The position numbers and the translations under genes are program-made. The notes under the pieces were generated by a model, which was not told the DNA's origin, did not search any database, and saw nothing but the letters and a program-made list of their open reading frames with translations. A stretch of 64,000 nt of DNA from Trabulsiella odontotermitis (GTDB lineage Bacteria; Pseudomonadota; Gammaproteobacteria; Enterobacterales; Enterobacteriaceae): NCBI RefSeq assembly GCF_030053895.1, contig NZ_CP125781.1, forward strand, positions 2,728,001 to 2,792,000. Direction: 5' to 3'. Shown here one piece after another: positions 39,846 to 50,358 of this stretch (positions are counted from its first letter, which is position 1; every line of letters starts with the position of its first letter).

Positions 39846-41269
39846 ATGGCTTCAATCAGCAACCTCGGTGCAGGAACAAGTCTGGACCTGAACACGCTCT
39901 GGAAACCGCGGAACAGAGCAAGCTGACTACCATCACTAACCAGCAGAGCACTTACAATGCCCAGCTGAGTGCGTGGGGTAAACTGCAAAGCTCTCTGCAA
40001 AGTCTTCAGACCGCTACGGCGGCACTAGGGAAAACGGATACCTGGAACTCGGCCTCTGTCACCAGCACCAACACGTCGTTTACCGCAACGACGACAAGCG
40101 GAGCGCCAGTGGGTTCCTATACGGTTAACGTGTCGAAAGTTGCCAAAGCGCAGGTGTTAACCACCGCCAGCATGGCCAGCAGTTCTACTCAACTGGGCAG
40201 CACGACCGGCGGGACACGGACCCTTACGATTACCCAGCCGGGAACCAAAGATCCGCTCAAAATTGAGTTGTCTGACTCGGCAGATACTTCGTTGAATGGC
40301 ATCGCCAAAGCGATCAACAACGCGGGTGGTAATGTTAACGCCAGCGTGATTAAAGCCACTGATGGCAACTATCGCCTGATGCTGACGTCAAAAACGACCG
40401 GTACGGATGGCGATATGACCATTACTGTTACCGGCGATGACACGTTACAGAATGCGATTGGCTACGATTCGACCACCAAAACCGGTGCGATGAACCTGCA
40501 GTCTGCCTCGCAGAACGCCAAACTGACAGTCAATAACATTGAAATTGAACGTCAGTCGAACACCATTACCGACGTTTTACCTGGCATTACGCTGTCACTG
40601 AAAAGTGAAAGCACGGCGGACGAAACGCTGGAAGTGTCGCGCGCCACCGATGCCAACAAAAAGGCAATTACCGATTGGGTGAATGCGTATAACTCGCTGC
40701 AATCCACTATCAACAGCCTGACCAAGTATGTGGCGGTTGATGCGGGCGATACCCAGTCCAGTTCCAACGGCCCGCTGATAGGCGACAGCCAGGTGCGTTC
40801 TGTGCAGTCTCAGTTGCGTGGCCTGCTGACCGAAGTTCAGGGTAGCGGTGCCTACAAACTGATGTCGCAGTTGGGAATTACCCAGGATCCGACCATTGCC
40901 GCTGACGGTACGCTCGGCAACCTGAAAATTGACGATACGAAGTTAACGAAAGCATTAACTGATAACCCGGACGCGATTCAGGATTACTTCATCGGCGACG
41001 GTAAAACCACCGGTTTCGCTACCCAGATGAATAACACCCTGACCACCATGCTCAGCACCACGACGGGCAAAGAAGGGATCGTGCAGAATGCGAAAGATGG
41101 CATTAACAGCACCCTGAAAACCCTGGATAAGCGTTACGACGATATGCAGGCGTCTATCGATGCCACCATGGCGCGTTATAAGACGCAGTTTACCAACCTC
41201 AGTACGCTGGTGAACAAACTGACTAATACGTCGAACTACCTGACTCAGCAGTTTAATTCGAGCAGTTAA
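39846..41269 (+). pseudogene. fliD: Filament cap gene fliD with a frameshift in codon 18
   Basis: FliD forms the filament cap needed for flagellin polymerisation. The ATG at 39846 reads MASISNLGAGTSLDLNTL and then shifts to a stop at 39924. The rest (ETAEQSKLTTITNQQ onward to LTQQFNSSS, about 455 residues) is open in another frame. Compared with the usual NTLLDxLETAE, about ten bases are missing just after 39897. A TTG at 39842, four bases before the ATG and within reach of the same AAGGA site, is in frame with the body and would give a 475-residue product whose first 20 residues are scrambled. fliS and fliT follow intact. Confidence 0.88.
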
Positions 41270-41278
41270 GGAAAGGAT

Positions 41279-41689
41279 ATGTATAACCATTCTGGTGCTC
41301 AGGCATACCAGAAAGTGGGGCTGGAGAGCGCGGTGCTCAGCGCCAGCCCCCATCAGCTTGTCGTGATGTTATTCGATGGGGCGTTAAGCTCTATGGTACG
41401 GGCGCGGCTGTTTCTTGAGCAAGGCAATATCGCCGCCAAGGGCGAAGCGCTGTCCAAAGCGATCAACATCATTGAGAACGGCCTGAAAGCGGGTCTTAAC
41501 ATGGATGTTGGGGGCGATCTGCCCCATAACTTGTCAGCGTTATATGACTATATGGTGCGGCGCCTGTTGCATGCCAATCTGCGCAATGATGCCGGGGCAA
41601 TTACTGAAGTTGAACAGTTGCTGGCTAACATTGCCGATGCCTGGAAACAGATAGGCCCGAACTCACCATCAACCCAGGACTCGTTCTGA
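41279..41689 (+). CDS. fliS: Flagellin export chaperone FliS
   Basis: FliS binds the C terminus of FliC and stops it from polymerising in the cytoplasm. The product is 136 residues, as in E. coli, a helical bundle opening with MYNHSGAQAYQKVGLES. It lies nine bases after fliD and overlaps fliT by one base (TGATG). Confidence 0.96.
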   Translation: MYNHSGAQAYQKVGLESAVLSASPHQLVVMLFDGALSSMVRARLFLEQGNIAAKGEALSKAINIIENGLKAGLNMDVGGDLPHNLSALYDYMVRRLLHANLRNDAGAITEVEQLLANIADAWKQIGPNSPSTQDSF

Positions 41690-42051
41690 TGACAGACTTC
41701 ACCTCATCCCTGCATAACTGGCACGCGCTTTTTGCTTTAAGTAACACTATGCTCAACCTCGCCCGGGCCGGGAGGTGGGATGAGCTGATTGATCATGAAG
41801 TCAAATATGTCTCGTTAGTGGAAGAGATTGCGCTGAACCCTTTGCCAGCGGGCAATGCGATGCTGCAGGAAAAAGCACGCGCTCTGCTGGTGAAGATCCT
41901 CAGCAACGAGTCTGAGCTCAAAACGCTGTTGCAGTCCCGGATGTCGGAACTGCAGACGCTGATTGACCAGACCGGCAAGCAGAAGTCGCTGACCACGGCG
42001 TACGGAAAACTGTCCGGCAACATTCTTATCCCGAACGAATTTAATCCCTGA
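41689..42051 (+). CDS. fliT: FliD chaperone and FlhDC antagonist FliT
   Basis: FliT chaperones FliD for export and, when free, binds FlhC and inhibits the FlhDC complex. The product is 120 residues (121 in E. coli), helical, with no sign of damage. If fliD is not translated here, FliT would have no export client and could act permanently on FlhDC; that is inference. Confidence 0.94.
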   Translation: MTDFTSSLHNWHALFALSNTMLNLARAGRWDELIDHEVKYVSLVEEIALNPLPAGNAMLQEKARALLVKILSNESELKTLLQSRMSELQTLIDQTGKQKSLTTAYGKLSGNILIPNEFNP

Positions 42052-42118
42052 TTACCCCCTTCGTTAAGGATACGCCATACTCCAGAGGTCAGTCTGTTGG
42101 CCATCTGGAGCGAGGCGC

Positions 42119-43605
42119 ATGAACAATCCCACCTTATTACAATGTTTTCACTGGTATTACCCCTCCGGGGGCGAGCTATGGCAGGAAGTGGAAGCCCTGG
42201 CCCCCAATCTTAACGAAATCGGCATTAATATGATCTGGCTGCCACCCATCAGCAAAGGCGCGTCCGGCGGCTATTCGGTGGGTTACGACACCTACGATCT
42301 GTTTGACATCGGTGAGTTTGACCAGAAAGGTTCCGTCGCGACAAAATACGGCGACAAGGGGCAATTACTCTCTGCCATCGACGCCCTGCAACGGCACGAG
42401 ATTGCCGTGCTGATCGATGTGGTGGTCAACCACAAAATGGGGGCCGATGAAAAAGAGCCGGTGCGCGTGCAGCGCGTCAACAACAGAATCGCACGCAAAT
42501 CGACGATGAGATCATCGAATGCGAAGCCTGGACCCGTTATACCTTCCCTGCCCGTCAGGGCAAATATTCACAATTCATCTGGGATTACAAATGCTTTAGT
42601 GGCATCGACCACATCGAAAACCCGGACGAGGATGGTCTCTTTAAGATCGTCAACGACTACACCGGCGACGGCTGGAACGATCAGGTCGATGATGAAATGG
42701 GTAACTTCGATTATCTGATGGGTGAGAACATCGATTTCCGCAACCATGCGGTGACCGAAGAGATTAAATACTGGGCGCGCTGGGTCATGGAACAGACGCA
42801 TTGCGACGGGTTTCGCCTTGACGCGGTGAAGCACATTCCGGCCTGGTTTTACAAGGAGTGGATCGAGCACGTGCAGGAGGTGGCGCCGAAGCCGCTGTTT
42901 ATTGTCGCCGAGTACTGGTCCCATGAAGTGGACAAGCTTCAGCAGTACATCGATCAGGTCGGCGGGCAAACAATGCTCTTTGATGCGCCGTTACAAATGC
43001 ATTTTCATGAAGCATCGCTGAAAGGCCGTGATTACGACATCAGTCAGATTTTCACTGGCACGCTGGTGGAAGCCGATCCTTTCCACGCCGTAACGCTGGT
43101 CACCAATCACGATACCCAGCCGCTACAGGCGCTCGAGGCCCCGGTCGAACCCTGGTTCAAACCGCTGGCTTATGCGCTGATCCTGTTGCGCGAAAACGGC
43201 GTGCCGTCGGTGTTTTACCCGGATCTGTTTGGCGCCAGCTATGAAGATACCGGCGGCGACGGCAATACTTATCAGATTGAAATGCCAGTAATTGAGCAGT
43301 TACACGAGTTGATCGACGCCCGTCAGCGCTTCGCTCACGGCGTGCAGACGCTCTATTTTGATCACCCTAACTGCATCGCGTTCAGCCGCAGCGGTACCGA
43401 TGAAGCGCCCGGTTGCGTGGTGGTACTTTCCAACGGTGACGATGGAGAAAAGACGCTCACGCTGGGGGAAAACTACGGCGGCAAACGCTGGGTGGATTTT
43501 CTGGGTAACCGCGAAGAAGCGGTAGAAACCGACGATGAAGGCACCGCGACCTTTACCTGCAACGCAGGCAGCGTCAGCGTGTGGGTGATAGAAGAGATCC
43601 TCTGA
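42119..43605 (+). pseudogene. amyA: Cytoplasmic alpha-amylase gene amyA with a one-base frameshift
   Basis: AmyA hydrolyses maltodextrins in the cytoplasm (GH13). Residues 1-121 read as E. coli AmyA up to VRVQRVN, then the frame breaks near 42482-42489. The rest is intact in the next frame: [14 protein letters not shown] through to VWVIEEIL, including catalytic-region stretches [19 protein letters not shown] and [10 protein letters not shown]. The alignment with E. coli needs a single missing base. Translation from the start would stop at 42716 after about 200 residues, before the catalytic residues. Confidence 0.92.
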
Positions 43606-43612
43606 TGACACT

Positions 43613-43638
43613 CCCCGGCGGCGTTGCGCCTGCCGGGG
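43613..43638. terminator. Hairpin between amyA and yedD
   Basis: CCCCGGC and GCCGGGG form a seven-base stem between the two converging genes. The following sequence is AATTATT, not a clean T run. Confidence 0.55.
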
Positions 43639-43656
43639 AATTATTATCACCAGGGC

Positions 43657-44070
43657 TTATTCTGCTAAACCGTTTTTCGCCATCGCGTCCGCGCATTCCG
43701 GCGTCGGACGATCAACTCGCTGCAACTCCAGTCGATCATACTCAAGAACGCCATCGTCAATATCAAGGCTGTAGGCCGCCAGTTTACTGTTCGCGACCAC
43801 ATTATAGTAATCATCATCGCGCTGCATCAGTTTGCCGCGCACCGCTGTTACGCGCTGCCACTGGCGGCAATCGAGCGTATCGCCCTCTTTGGTAATAATC
43901 AGGCTGGCGATGGCTTCCGGGCTGACCATCACGCTTTGCGGGCCTTTCGACTGCCAGTAACCCGCCAGTTGCGCGGGTGCCGGTGCTTTCACCACCGCAT
44001 TGTAATTATCGACCTGCACACAACCCGCCAGCATCAGCATCGTGCTCGCTATGACTAATTTCTTCATCAC
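43657..44070 (-). CDS. yedD: Lipoprotein YedD
   Basis: The product is 137 residues. A lipoprotein signal peptide ends in the lipobox LAGC (lipid Cys near residue 17), followed by VQVDNYN and a small periplasmic domain with two cysteines. Outer-membrane lipoprotein of unknown function, known in E. coli next to amyA, as here. Confidence 0.92.
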   Translation of the reverse strand: MMKKLVIASTMLMLAGCVQVDNYNAVVKAPAPAQLAGYWQSKGPQSVMVSPEAIASLIITKEGDTLDCRQWQRVTAVRGKLMQRDDDYYNVVANSKLAAYSLDIDDGVLEYDRLELQRVDRPTPECADAMAKNGLAE

Positions 44071-44268
44071 TCATCCTGCAAACGGAGAAAAAAATATTGT
44101 GGCATTAACGGATGCGCTCCGCCACCCTTTCGCCGTGCAGAAAAATCTGACGCAGATTTGATTTCAGTGGGGATATCTTTCGGAATTTTCTAATAAATAT
44201 TGAGGTAACGCTCATTTTCCAGGCAAAAGCCGGACTAGTGTAAGGGTAATTTCCCGGAGGACCTACCT

Positions 44269-44583
44269 ATGAAAAAGTTACTGATATGCTGTCTGTTCGG
44301 CAATACCGCGAATTCGCTGGCGAAAAAGATGCAAAAGGTGGCGGATGAACAGGGTTACCCGGTTCTGATCAGCGCCGTGGGGCTGGAGAATTTTGCCAGC
44401 GTCGCCCCTGCTTTTGATGCATTTCTGCTCGCGCCGCACGTGCAATATAAACTCGAAGAACTGAATACGATTATTGCGGATTCCCGCCCGATTTATGTCA
44501 TCGAAAGCTTACCCTTCGCCTCACTGGATGGCGAAAAAGTGCTGATGTTTGCTTTAGAGCAAATGCCAGAGCTGGCTGAATAG
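44269..44583 (+). CDS. Orphan PTS IIB subunit, lactose/cellobiose type
   Basis: The product is 104 residues and matches the PTS IIB fold of the lactose/chitobiose family (ChbB-like). The phosphocysteine should be one of the pair in KLLICCLFGNTAN (Cys7 or Cys8). APHVQYKLEEL fits the conserved APQVxY stretch. It has a good ribosome binding site (GGAGG). No IIA or IIC gene is nearby, so it must work with distant partners, act as a regulator, or be a remnant. E. coli has yedE-yedF at this position instead. Confidence 0.85.
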   Translation: MKKLLICCLFGNTANSLAKKMQKVADEQGYPVLISAVGLENFASVAPAFDAFLLAPHVQYKLEELNTIIADSRPIYVIESLPFASLDGEKVLMFALEQMPELAE

Positions 44584-44596
44584 TTTCCCACACCAG

Positions 44597-44616
44597 GCGA
44601 CTCAGGGAGGAGTCGC
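44597..44616. terminator. Hairpin between the IIB gene and fliE
   Basis: GCGACTC and GAGTCGC form a seven-base stem between the converging genes. No T run follows. Confidence 0.4.
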
Positions 44617-44636
44617 GGCAACATGCCTCTGTGCCA

Positions 44637-44948
44637 CTACACCTGCATCGACATCATTTCCTGGTATGCCGACACCAGTTTATTACGCACCTGAATGCCC
44701 ATTTGCAGTGAAACGGACGATTTTTGCAGATCGGTCATCACGTCATTCAGCGCGACGCCCGGTTCACCGATAGAAAATTTTTCCGCCTGAATGCGTGCGG
44801 TGTTCTGCGTGTCGCTGATGCGATCCAGTGCAGCGGTCAGTTGCCCGGCGAAACTGATGCTCTGCTGAGGCGCTTCCACCTGATTTTTCGCAGCACTCAC
44901 CGCCATCTGCATCTGATTCAGAACGCCTTCGATCCCCTGAACAGCCAT
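44637..44948 (-). CDS. fliE: Flagellar MS ring-rod junction protein FliE
   Basis: FliE joins the MS ring to the rod and is the first substrate of the flagellar export apparatus. The product is 103 residues (104 in E. coli), ending in the typical [17 protein letters not shown]. It is transcribed alone, divergent from the fliF operon. Confidence 0.96.
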   Translation of the reverse strand: MAVQGIEGVLNQMQMAVSAAKNQVEAPQQSISFAGQLTAALDRISDTQNTARIQAEKFSIGEPGVALNDVMTDLQKSSVSLQMGIQVRNKLVSAYQEMMSMQV

Positions 44949-45164
44949 GATAATCCCCTGGTTAGATTTTTCTGGTGATGAGATTACCAGCTTGTCAATA
45001 AGATAAAGGCGCTAATTAGCGATAAAAAAACAGGTTATTTAACCCATAGAAAATCCTGAAGCATCAAATAATGACATGGCTTTCTTTATGCGATTGTCGA
45101 CCCGGGAGTCTGTTTTGTTTCTGAATCTCTTTTTCGCCACTGGCCAGGATTTACGAGGTGCGCA

Positions 45165-46832
45165 ATGAGCGCGACTGCAACGACCACGCCACATACTAAA
45201 ATTCCAGAGTGGGTCAATCGCCTGCGTTCCAATCCCCGGATCCCCTTGATGGTGGCAAGTGCCGCTGCGGTCGCTATCGTCGTCGCACTGGTACTGTGGG
45301 CAAAAAGCCCGGACTACCGCACCCTGTTTTCGAATCTGTCTGACCAGGATGGCGGCGCGATCGTCACCCAGTTGCAGCAGATGAACGTCCCCTATCGTTT
45401 CGCCGACAATGGCGGCGCGATTGAAGTCCCGTCCGATAAAGTACACGAGCTGCGTCTGCGTCTCGCGCAACAGGGGCTGCCGAAAGGCGGCGCGGTCGGT
45501 TTTGAACTGCTGGATCAGGAAAAATTCGGCATCAGCCAGTTCAGTGAGCAGGTGAACTACCAGCGTGCGCTGGAAGGCGAACTGGCCCGCACGATTGAAA
45601 CCCTCGGCCCGGTGAAAGGCGCGCGCGTGCACCTCGCCATGCCGAAACCGTCGCTGTTTGTCCGTGAACAGAAGTCCCCTTCTGCTTCCGTCACCCTTAA
45701 CCTTGAAACCGGGCGTGCGCTGGATGAAGGGCAGATTGCCGCCGTGGTGCACCTCGTCTCCAGCGCCGTCGCTGGGTTGCCGCCGGGTAACGTGACGCTG
45801 GTCGATCAGGGCGGACACCTGCTGACGCAATCCAACACCGGCGAACGCGACCTCAACGACGCGCAACTGAAATATGCCGCCGATGTTGAAAGCCGCATAC
45901 AGCGCCGCATTGAAGCCATCCTTTCCCCGGTAGTCGGCAACGGTAATGTCCATGCGCAGGTCACCGCGCAGATCGATTTCGACAACAAAGAACAGACCGA
46001 AGAGCAGTATCGTCCGAACGGCGATGCCAGCCAGGCGGTATTACGTTCACGTCAGGTGAATGAGAGCGAACAGATTGGCAGCCCGTATCCGGGCGGCGTG
46101 CCGGGTGCGCTCTCCAACTCGCCGGCCCCGGCGCCGACCGCGCCGCTGTCAACGCCACCAGCGAACCAACAGAACGCTCAGAACAACACGCAGCGGACGG
46201 AAAACAACGGCCCGCGCAATACCCAGCGTAACGAAACCAGCAACTACGAAGTTGACCGCACCATCCGCCATACCAAAAAGAACATTGGCGATATCCAGCG
46301 TCTCTCCGTTGCTGTGGTGGTGAACTATCGCAACCTGCCGGACGGCAAACCCCTGCCGTTAACCGCAGAGCAACTGAAACAAATTGAAGATCTGACCCGC
46401 GAAGCCATGGGCTTTACCGATACGCGCGGCGATACCCTGAACGTGGTGAACTCACCGTTCAACAGCACGGACGACACCGGCGGCGAACTGCCGTTCTGGA
46501 AACAGCAGATGTTTATCGATCAGCTGATGTCTGCCGGTCGCTGGCTGCTGGTGGCGCTGGTCGCGTGGCTGCTGTGGCGCAAAGCCATCCGTCCGCAGAT
46601 CCTTCGTCGTCAGGAAGAGATCAAACTGGCGCAGGAAGAAGCCCGACTTCGTCAGGAAACGGAAGACGCGGTGGAAGTTACCCTCAGCAAAGACGAAGTG
46701 GTACAGCAGCGTCGTGCTAACCAGCGTCTGGGCGCTGAGGTGATGAGCCAGCGTATTCGCGAAATGTCAGATAACGATCCGCGCGTTGTGGCGCTGGTCA
46801 TTCGCCAGTGGATGAGTAACGAACATGAGTAA
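45165..46832 (+). CDS. fliF: Flagellar MS ring protein FliF
   Basis: FliF assembles the MS ring, base of the motor and housing of the export gate. The product is 555 residues. Membrane helices lie at about 27-46 and 446-466; ring-building motifs (YscJ/FliF family) are between, with a low-complexity Pro/Asn/Gln-rich insert near 310-365. The C-terminal tail that binds FliG ([15 protein letters not shown]) is present. It overlaps fliG by eight bases. The class 2 promoter should be in the 216-base fliE-fliF gap. Confidence 0.96.
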   Translation: MSATATTTPHTKIPEWVNRLRSNPRIPLMVASAAAVAIVVALVLWAKSPDYRTLFSNLSDQDGGAIVTQLQQMNVPYRFADNGGAIEVPSDKVHELRLRLAQQGLPKGGAVGFELLDQEKFGISQFSEQVNYQRALEGELARTIETLGPVKGARVHLAMPKPSLFVREQKSPSASVTLNLETGRALDEGQIAAVVHLVSSAVAGLPPGNVTLVDQGGHLLTQSNTGERDLNDAQLKYAADVESRIQRRIEAILSPVVGNGNVHAQVTAQIDFDNKEQTEEQYRPNGDASQAVLRSRQVNESEQIGSPYPGGVPGALSNSPAPAPTAPLSTPPANQQNAQNNTQRTENNGPRNTQRNETSNYEVDRTIRHTKKNIGDIQRLSVAVVVNYRNLPDGKPLPLTAEQLKQIEDLTREAMGFTDTRGDTLNVVNSPFNSTDDTGGELPFWKQQMFIDQLMSAGRWLLVALVAWLLWRKAIRPQILRRQEEIKLAQEEARLRQETEDAVEVTLSKDEVVQQRRANQRLGAEVMSQRIREMSDNDPRVVALVIRQWMSNEHE

Positions 46833-47823
46833 CAATCTTACAGGAATCGATAAAAGCGTCATCCTGCTGATGACCATTGGCGAAGACCGCGCGGCGGAGG
46901 TATTCAAACACCTCTCCACCCGTGAAGTACAAACGCTCAGTTCGGCCATGGCCAACGTGCGTCAGATTTCCAACAAACAGCTTACCGAAGTGCTGGCAGA
47001 GTTTGAGCAGGAAGCCGAACAGTTCGCCGCGCTGAACGTCAACGCCAACGAATACCTGCGTTCGGTGCTGGTCAAGGCGCTTGGCGAAGAGCGTGCCGCC
47101 AGCCTGCTGGAAGATATTCTCGAAACCCGAGAAAGCACCAGCGGTATCGAAACGCTCAACTTTATGGAGCCGCAGAGCGCCGCCGACCTTATTCGCGACG
47201 AGCACCCACAGATCATCGCTACTATCCTTGTGCACCTCAAGCGTGCGCAGGCCGCCGATATTCTGGCGCTGTTCGACGAGCGTATGCGTCATGACGTGAT
47301 GCTGCGTATCGCCACCTTTGGCGGCGTCCAGCCAGCGGCGCTGGCGGAACTAACCGAAGTGCTCAACAACCTGCTCGACGGTACCAACCTCAAACGCAGC
47401 AAAATGGGCGGCGTGAGAACGGCGGCGGAAATTATCAACCTGATGAAAACGCAGCAGGAAGAAGCGGTTATCACCGCCGTGCGCGAATTCGACGGCGAGC
47501 TGGCGCAGAAAATTATCGACGAAATGTTCCTGTTCGAAAACCTGGTCGACGTCGACGACCGCAGCGTCCAGCGCCTGCTGCAGGAAGTGGATTCCGAATC
47601 GCTGCTTATCGCGCTCAAAGGCGCCGAACAGCCGCTGCGCGAGAAATTCCTGCGCAACATGTCGCAGCGTGCTGCCGACATACTGCGCGACGACCTGGCC
47701 AACCGTGGCCCGGTACGTATGTCTCAGGTCGAGAACGAACAGAAGGCAATTCTGCTGATTGTCCGCCGTCTGGCGGAAACCGGCGAGATGGTGATCGGCA
47801 GCGGAGACGATACCTATGTCTGA
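46825..47823 (+). CDS. fliG: Flagellar switch protein FliG
   Basis: FliG is the rotor part of the C ring that receives torque from MotA. The product is 332 residues (331 in E. coli). The armadillo-like N and middle domains carry the EHPQ motif ([11 protein letters not shown]), and the C-terminal torque helix with its charged residues ([18 protein letters not shown]) is intact. It overlaps fliF and fliH by eight bases each. Confidence 0.97.
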   Translation: MSNNLTGIDKSVILLMTIGEDRAAEVFKHLSTREVQTLSSAMANVRQISNKQLTEVLAEFEQEAEQFAALNVNANEYLRSVLVKALGEERAASLLEDILETRESTSGIETLNFMEPQSAADLIRDEHPQIIATILVHLKRAQAADILALFDERMRHDVMLRIATFGGVQPAALAELTEVLNNLLDGTNLKRSKMGGVRTAAEIINLMKTQQEEAVITAVREFDGELAQKIIDEMFLFENLVDVDDRSVQRLLQEVDSESLLIALKGAEQPLREKFLRNMSQRAADILRDDLANRGPVRMSQVENEQKAILLIVRRLAETGEMVIGSGDDTYV

Positions 47824-48523
47824 TACCACGCCGTGGAAGGTCTGGCTGCCTGACGATCTGGCGCCCCCGCTCCATGAGTTTATCCCTGAGATAAATGAGC
47901 CGGAACTGGAAAGCGAAGGGTTTGAAGAAGAAGCGTTAAGCGAGGAGCAGAAGCTCCAGCAACAGCTGGCGCAGATGCATATGCAGGCGCATGAGCAGGG
48001 CTATGCCGCCGGTCTGAAAGAAGGTCGCACTGCTGGTCACGAACAAGGGTATCAGGAAGGTTTGTCACAGGGGCTTGAACAGGGTCTGAAGCAGGCGCAA
48101 CAACAACAGGCGCCGATCCACGCCCGCATGCAACAACTGGTGAGCGAGTTCCAGCACACGCTGGACGCGCTTGACAGCGTCATCGCCTCGCGGCTGATGC
48201 AGATGGCGCTGGAGGCGGCGCGTCAGGTGATTGGCCAGACGCCAACCGTCGACAACTCGGCGCTGATTAAGCAGATCCAGTTGCTGCTGCAACAGGAGCC
48301 GCTGTTCAGCGGCAAGCCGCAATTGCGCGTTCACCCGGATGATTTACAGCGCGTGGAAGAGATGCTCGGCGCCACCCTCAGCCTGCACGGCTGGCGTTTG
48401 CGCGGCGACCCTACGTTGCACCACGGTGGCTGCAAAGTCTCGGCGGATGAAGGCGATCTCGATGCCAGCGTGGCGACGCGCTGGCAGGAGTTGTGCCGTC
48501 TTGCCGCCCCTGGAGCCTGCTGA
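47816..48523 (+). CDS. fliH: Flagellar export regulator FliH
   Basis: FliH dimers bind and restrain the export ATPase FliI and dock it at the C ring. The product is 235 residues. The middle has the GxxxG-like pattern typical of FliH ([29 protein letters not shown], written here by its Gly spacing), followed by a coiled coil and a FliI-binding C-terminal domain. The TGA stop overlaps the ATG of fliI. Confidence 0.95.
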   Translation: MSDTTPWKVWLPDDLAPPLHEFIPEINEPELESEGFEEEALSEEQKLQQQLAQMHMQAHEQGYAAGLKEGRTAGHEQGYQEGLSQGLEQGLKQAQQQQAPIHARMQQLVSEFQHTLDALDSVIASRLMQMALEAARQVIGQTPTVDNSALIKQIQLLLQQEPLFSGKPQLRVHPDDLQRVEEMLGATLSLHGWRLRGDPTLHHGGCKVSADEGDLDASVATRWQELCRLAAPGAC

Positions 48524-49893
48524 TGACTGCCCGACTGACGCGCTGGCTGAACACGCTGGATAATTTCGAGGCCAAAATCGCCCAGCTTCCGGCGGTGCGG
48601 CGTTATGGTCGCCTGACCCGCGCCACCGGTCTGGTGCTGGAGGCGACAGGTCTGCAATTACCACTCGGCGCGACCTGCATCATCGAACGCCAGGATGGCA
48701 ACGAGACACAGGAAGTGGAAAGCGAAGTGGTCGGTTTTAACGGTCATCGCCTTTTTTTGATGCCCCTGGAAGAAGTGGAAGGGATTTTGCCCGGCGCGCG
48801 CGTATATGCCCGCAGCATGACGGGTGAAGGTTTGCAAAGCGGCAAACAGTTGCCGTTGGGGCCGGCGCTGCTCGGTCGGGTGCTGGATGGCAGTGGCAGA
48901 CCACTGGACGGCCTGCCCGCACCGGATACCACCGAAACCGGCGCGCTGATTACGCCGCCATTTAACCCGTTGCAGCGTACGGCCATCGAGCACGTGCTCG
49001 ACACTGGCGTACGTCCGATTAACGCCCTGCTCACCGTCGGCCGCGGTCAGCGTATGGGGCTGTTTGCCGGTTCCGGGGTCGGGAAAAGCGTCCTGCTCGG
49101 CATGATGGCGCGTTACACCCAGGCGGATGTGATTGTCGTCGGGCTTATCGGCGAACGTGGCCGTGAAGTAAAAGATTTTATTGAAAATATTCTCGGTGCC
49201 GATGGTCGCGCCCGTTCCGTGGTGGTTGCCGCCCCGGCTGACGTGTCGCCGCTGCTGCGTATGCAGGGCGCTGCCTATGCCACCCGTATCGCCGAAGATT
49301 TTCGTGATCGCGGGCAGCACGTTTTGCTGATCATGGACTCCCTCACCCGCTACGCGATGGCGCAGCGTGAAATCGCCCTGGCGATCGGTGAGCCGCCAGC
49401 CACCAAAGGTTATCCGCCGTCGGTGTTTGCCAAACTGCCGGCGCTGGTAGAGCGCGCGGGTAACGGCATCAGCGGCGGGGGCTCGATCACCGCATTTTAT
49501 ACGGTGCTGACTGAAGGGGATGACCAGCAGGATCCGATTGCCGACTCGGCACGCGCTATTCTGGATGGTCATATCGTGCTTTCCCGGCGTCTGGCCGAAG
49601 CCGGGCACTACCCGGCCATTGATATTGAAGCGTCGATCAGTCGTGCGATGACCGCGCTGATTACTGAGCAACACTACGCACGGGTTCGTCATTTTAAACA
49701 GCTGCTCTCCAGTTTCCAGCGCAACCGCGATCTGGTGAGCGTCGGGGCCTATGCCAAAGGCAGCGACCCGATACTGGACAAAGCCATTACGCTCTGGCCA
49801 CAGCTGGAAGCCTTTTTACAGCAAGGTATTTTTGAACGCGCAGGATGGGAAGATTCGCTACAGGCGCTGGAATTGATATTCCCGTCAGCGTGA
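48523..49893 (+). CDS. fliI: Flagellar export ATPase FliI
   Basis: FliI is the hexameric ATPase of the flagellar type III export system, related to the F1 beta subunit. The product is 456 residues, from the ATG reading MTARLTRWL, which shares a base with the fliH stop. Walker A is FAGSGVGKS near residue 180, Walker [10 protein letters not shown], and the catalytic glutamate lies in [10 protein letters not shown]. Confidence 0.97.
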   Translation: MTARLTRWLNTLDNFEAKIAQLPAVRRYGRLTRATGLVLEATGLQLPLGATCIIERQDGNETQEVESEVVGFNGHRLFLMPLEEVEGILPGARVYARSMTGEGLQSGKQLPLGPALLGRVLDGSGRPLDGLPAPDTTETGALITPPFNPLQRTAIEHVLDTGVRPINALLTVGRGQRMGLFAGSGVGKSVLLGMMARYTQADVIVVGLIGERGREVKDFIENILGADGRARSVVVAAPADVSPLLRMQGAAYATRIAEDFRDRGQHVLLIMDSLTRYAMAQREIALAIGEPPATKGYPPSVFAKLPALVERAGNGISGGGSITAFYTVLTEGDDQQDPIADSARAILDGHIVLSRRLAEAGHYPAIDIEASISRAMTALITEQHYARVRHFKQLLSSFQRNRDLVSVGAYAKGSDPILDKAITLWPQLEAFLQQGIFERAGWEDSLQALELIFPSA

Positions 49894-49914
49894 TGAAGCA
49901 GGAGGACAGCAGTT

Positions 49915-50358
49915 ATGGCGGAACATGGTGCATTAACGACGCTAAAAGAGCTGGCCGAAAAGGATGTCGAAAATGCGGCGCAACGCCTGGGTGAGATGCG
50001 ACGCGGCTGCCAGCAGGCAGAAGAACAACTGAAGATGCTGATGGATTATCAACTGGAATATCAACACAACCTCGCCGGGGATATGTCCCGCGGGATGGGC
50101 AGTCTGCGCTGGCAAAATTACCAGCAGTTTATCGACACGCTGGAAAAAGCCATCGACCAGCACCGACAACAGCTGGCGCAGTGGACACAGAAAGTGGATC
50201 AGGCGCTGAATTTCTGGCGCGAGAAAAAGCAGCGTTTGCAGGCATGGCAGACGCTACAGGACAGACAGGCCGCCGCCGCACAGATGGCGGAAAACCGTCT
50301 CGATCAGAAAAAGATGGACGAATTCGCTCAACGCGCAACCTTAAGGAAACCCGAATGA
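49915..50358 (+). CDS. fliJ: Flagellar export protein FliJ
   Basis: FliJ is a small coiled-coil protein that sits in the FliI ring like the gamma subunit of F1 and connects it to FlhA. The product is 147 residues, as in E. coli, almost entirely helical and rich in Gln, Glu, Arg and Lys. Its stop overlaps the fliK ATG (ATGA). Confidence 0.95.
   Translation: MAEHGALTTLKELAEKDVENAAQRLGEMRRGCQQAEEQLKMLMDYQLEYQHNLAGDMSRGMGSLRWQNYQQFIDTLEKAIDQHRQQLAQWTQKVDQALNFWREKKQRLQAWQTLQDRQAAAAQMAENRLDQKKMDEFAQRATLRKPE

Noticed and set aside
45039..45953. A 304-codon frame antisense to the start of fliF and across the fliE-fliF gap
   Set aside because: No start signals or recognisable domain; it covers the N terminus of fliF in the wrong strand.
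48658..49692. A 344-codon frame antisense to fliI
   Set aside because: fliI is a certain gene with the opposite orientation and an essential protein; the antisense frame is rich in His, Arg and Gln as expected for a shadow.
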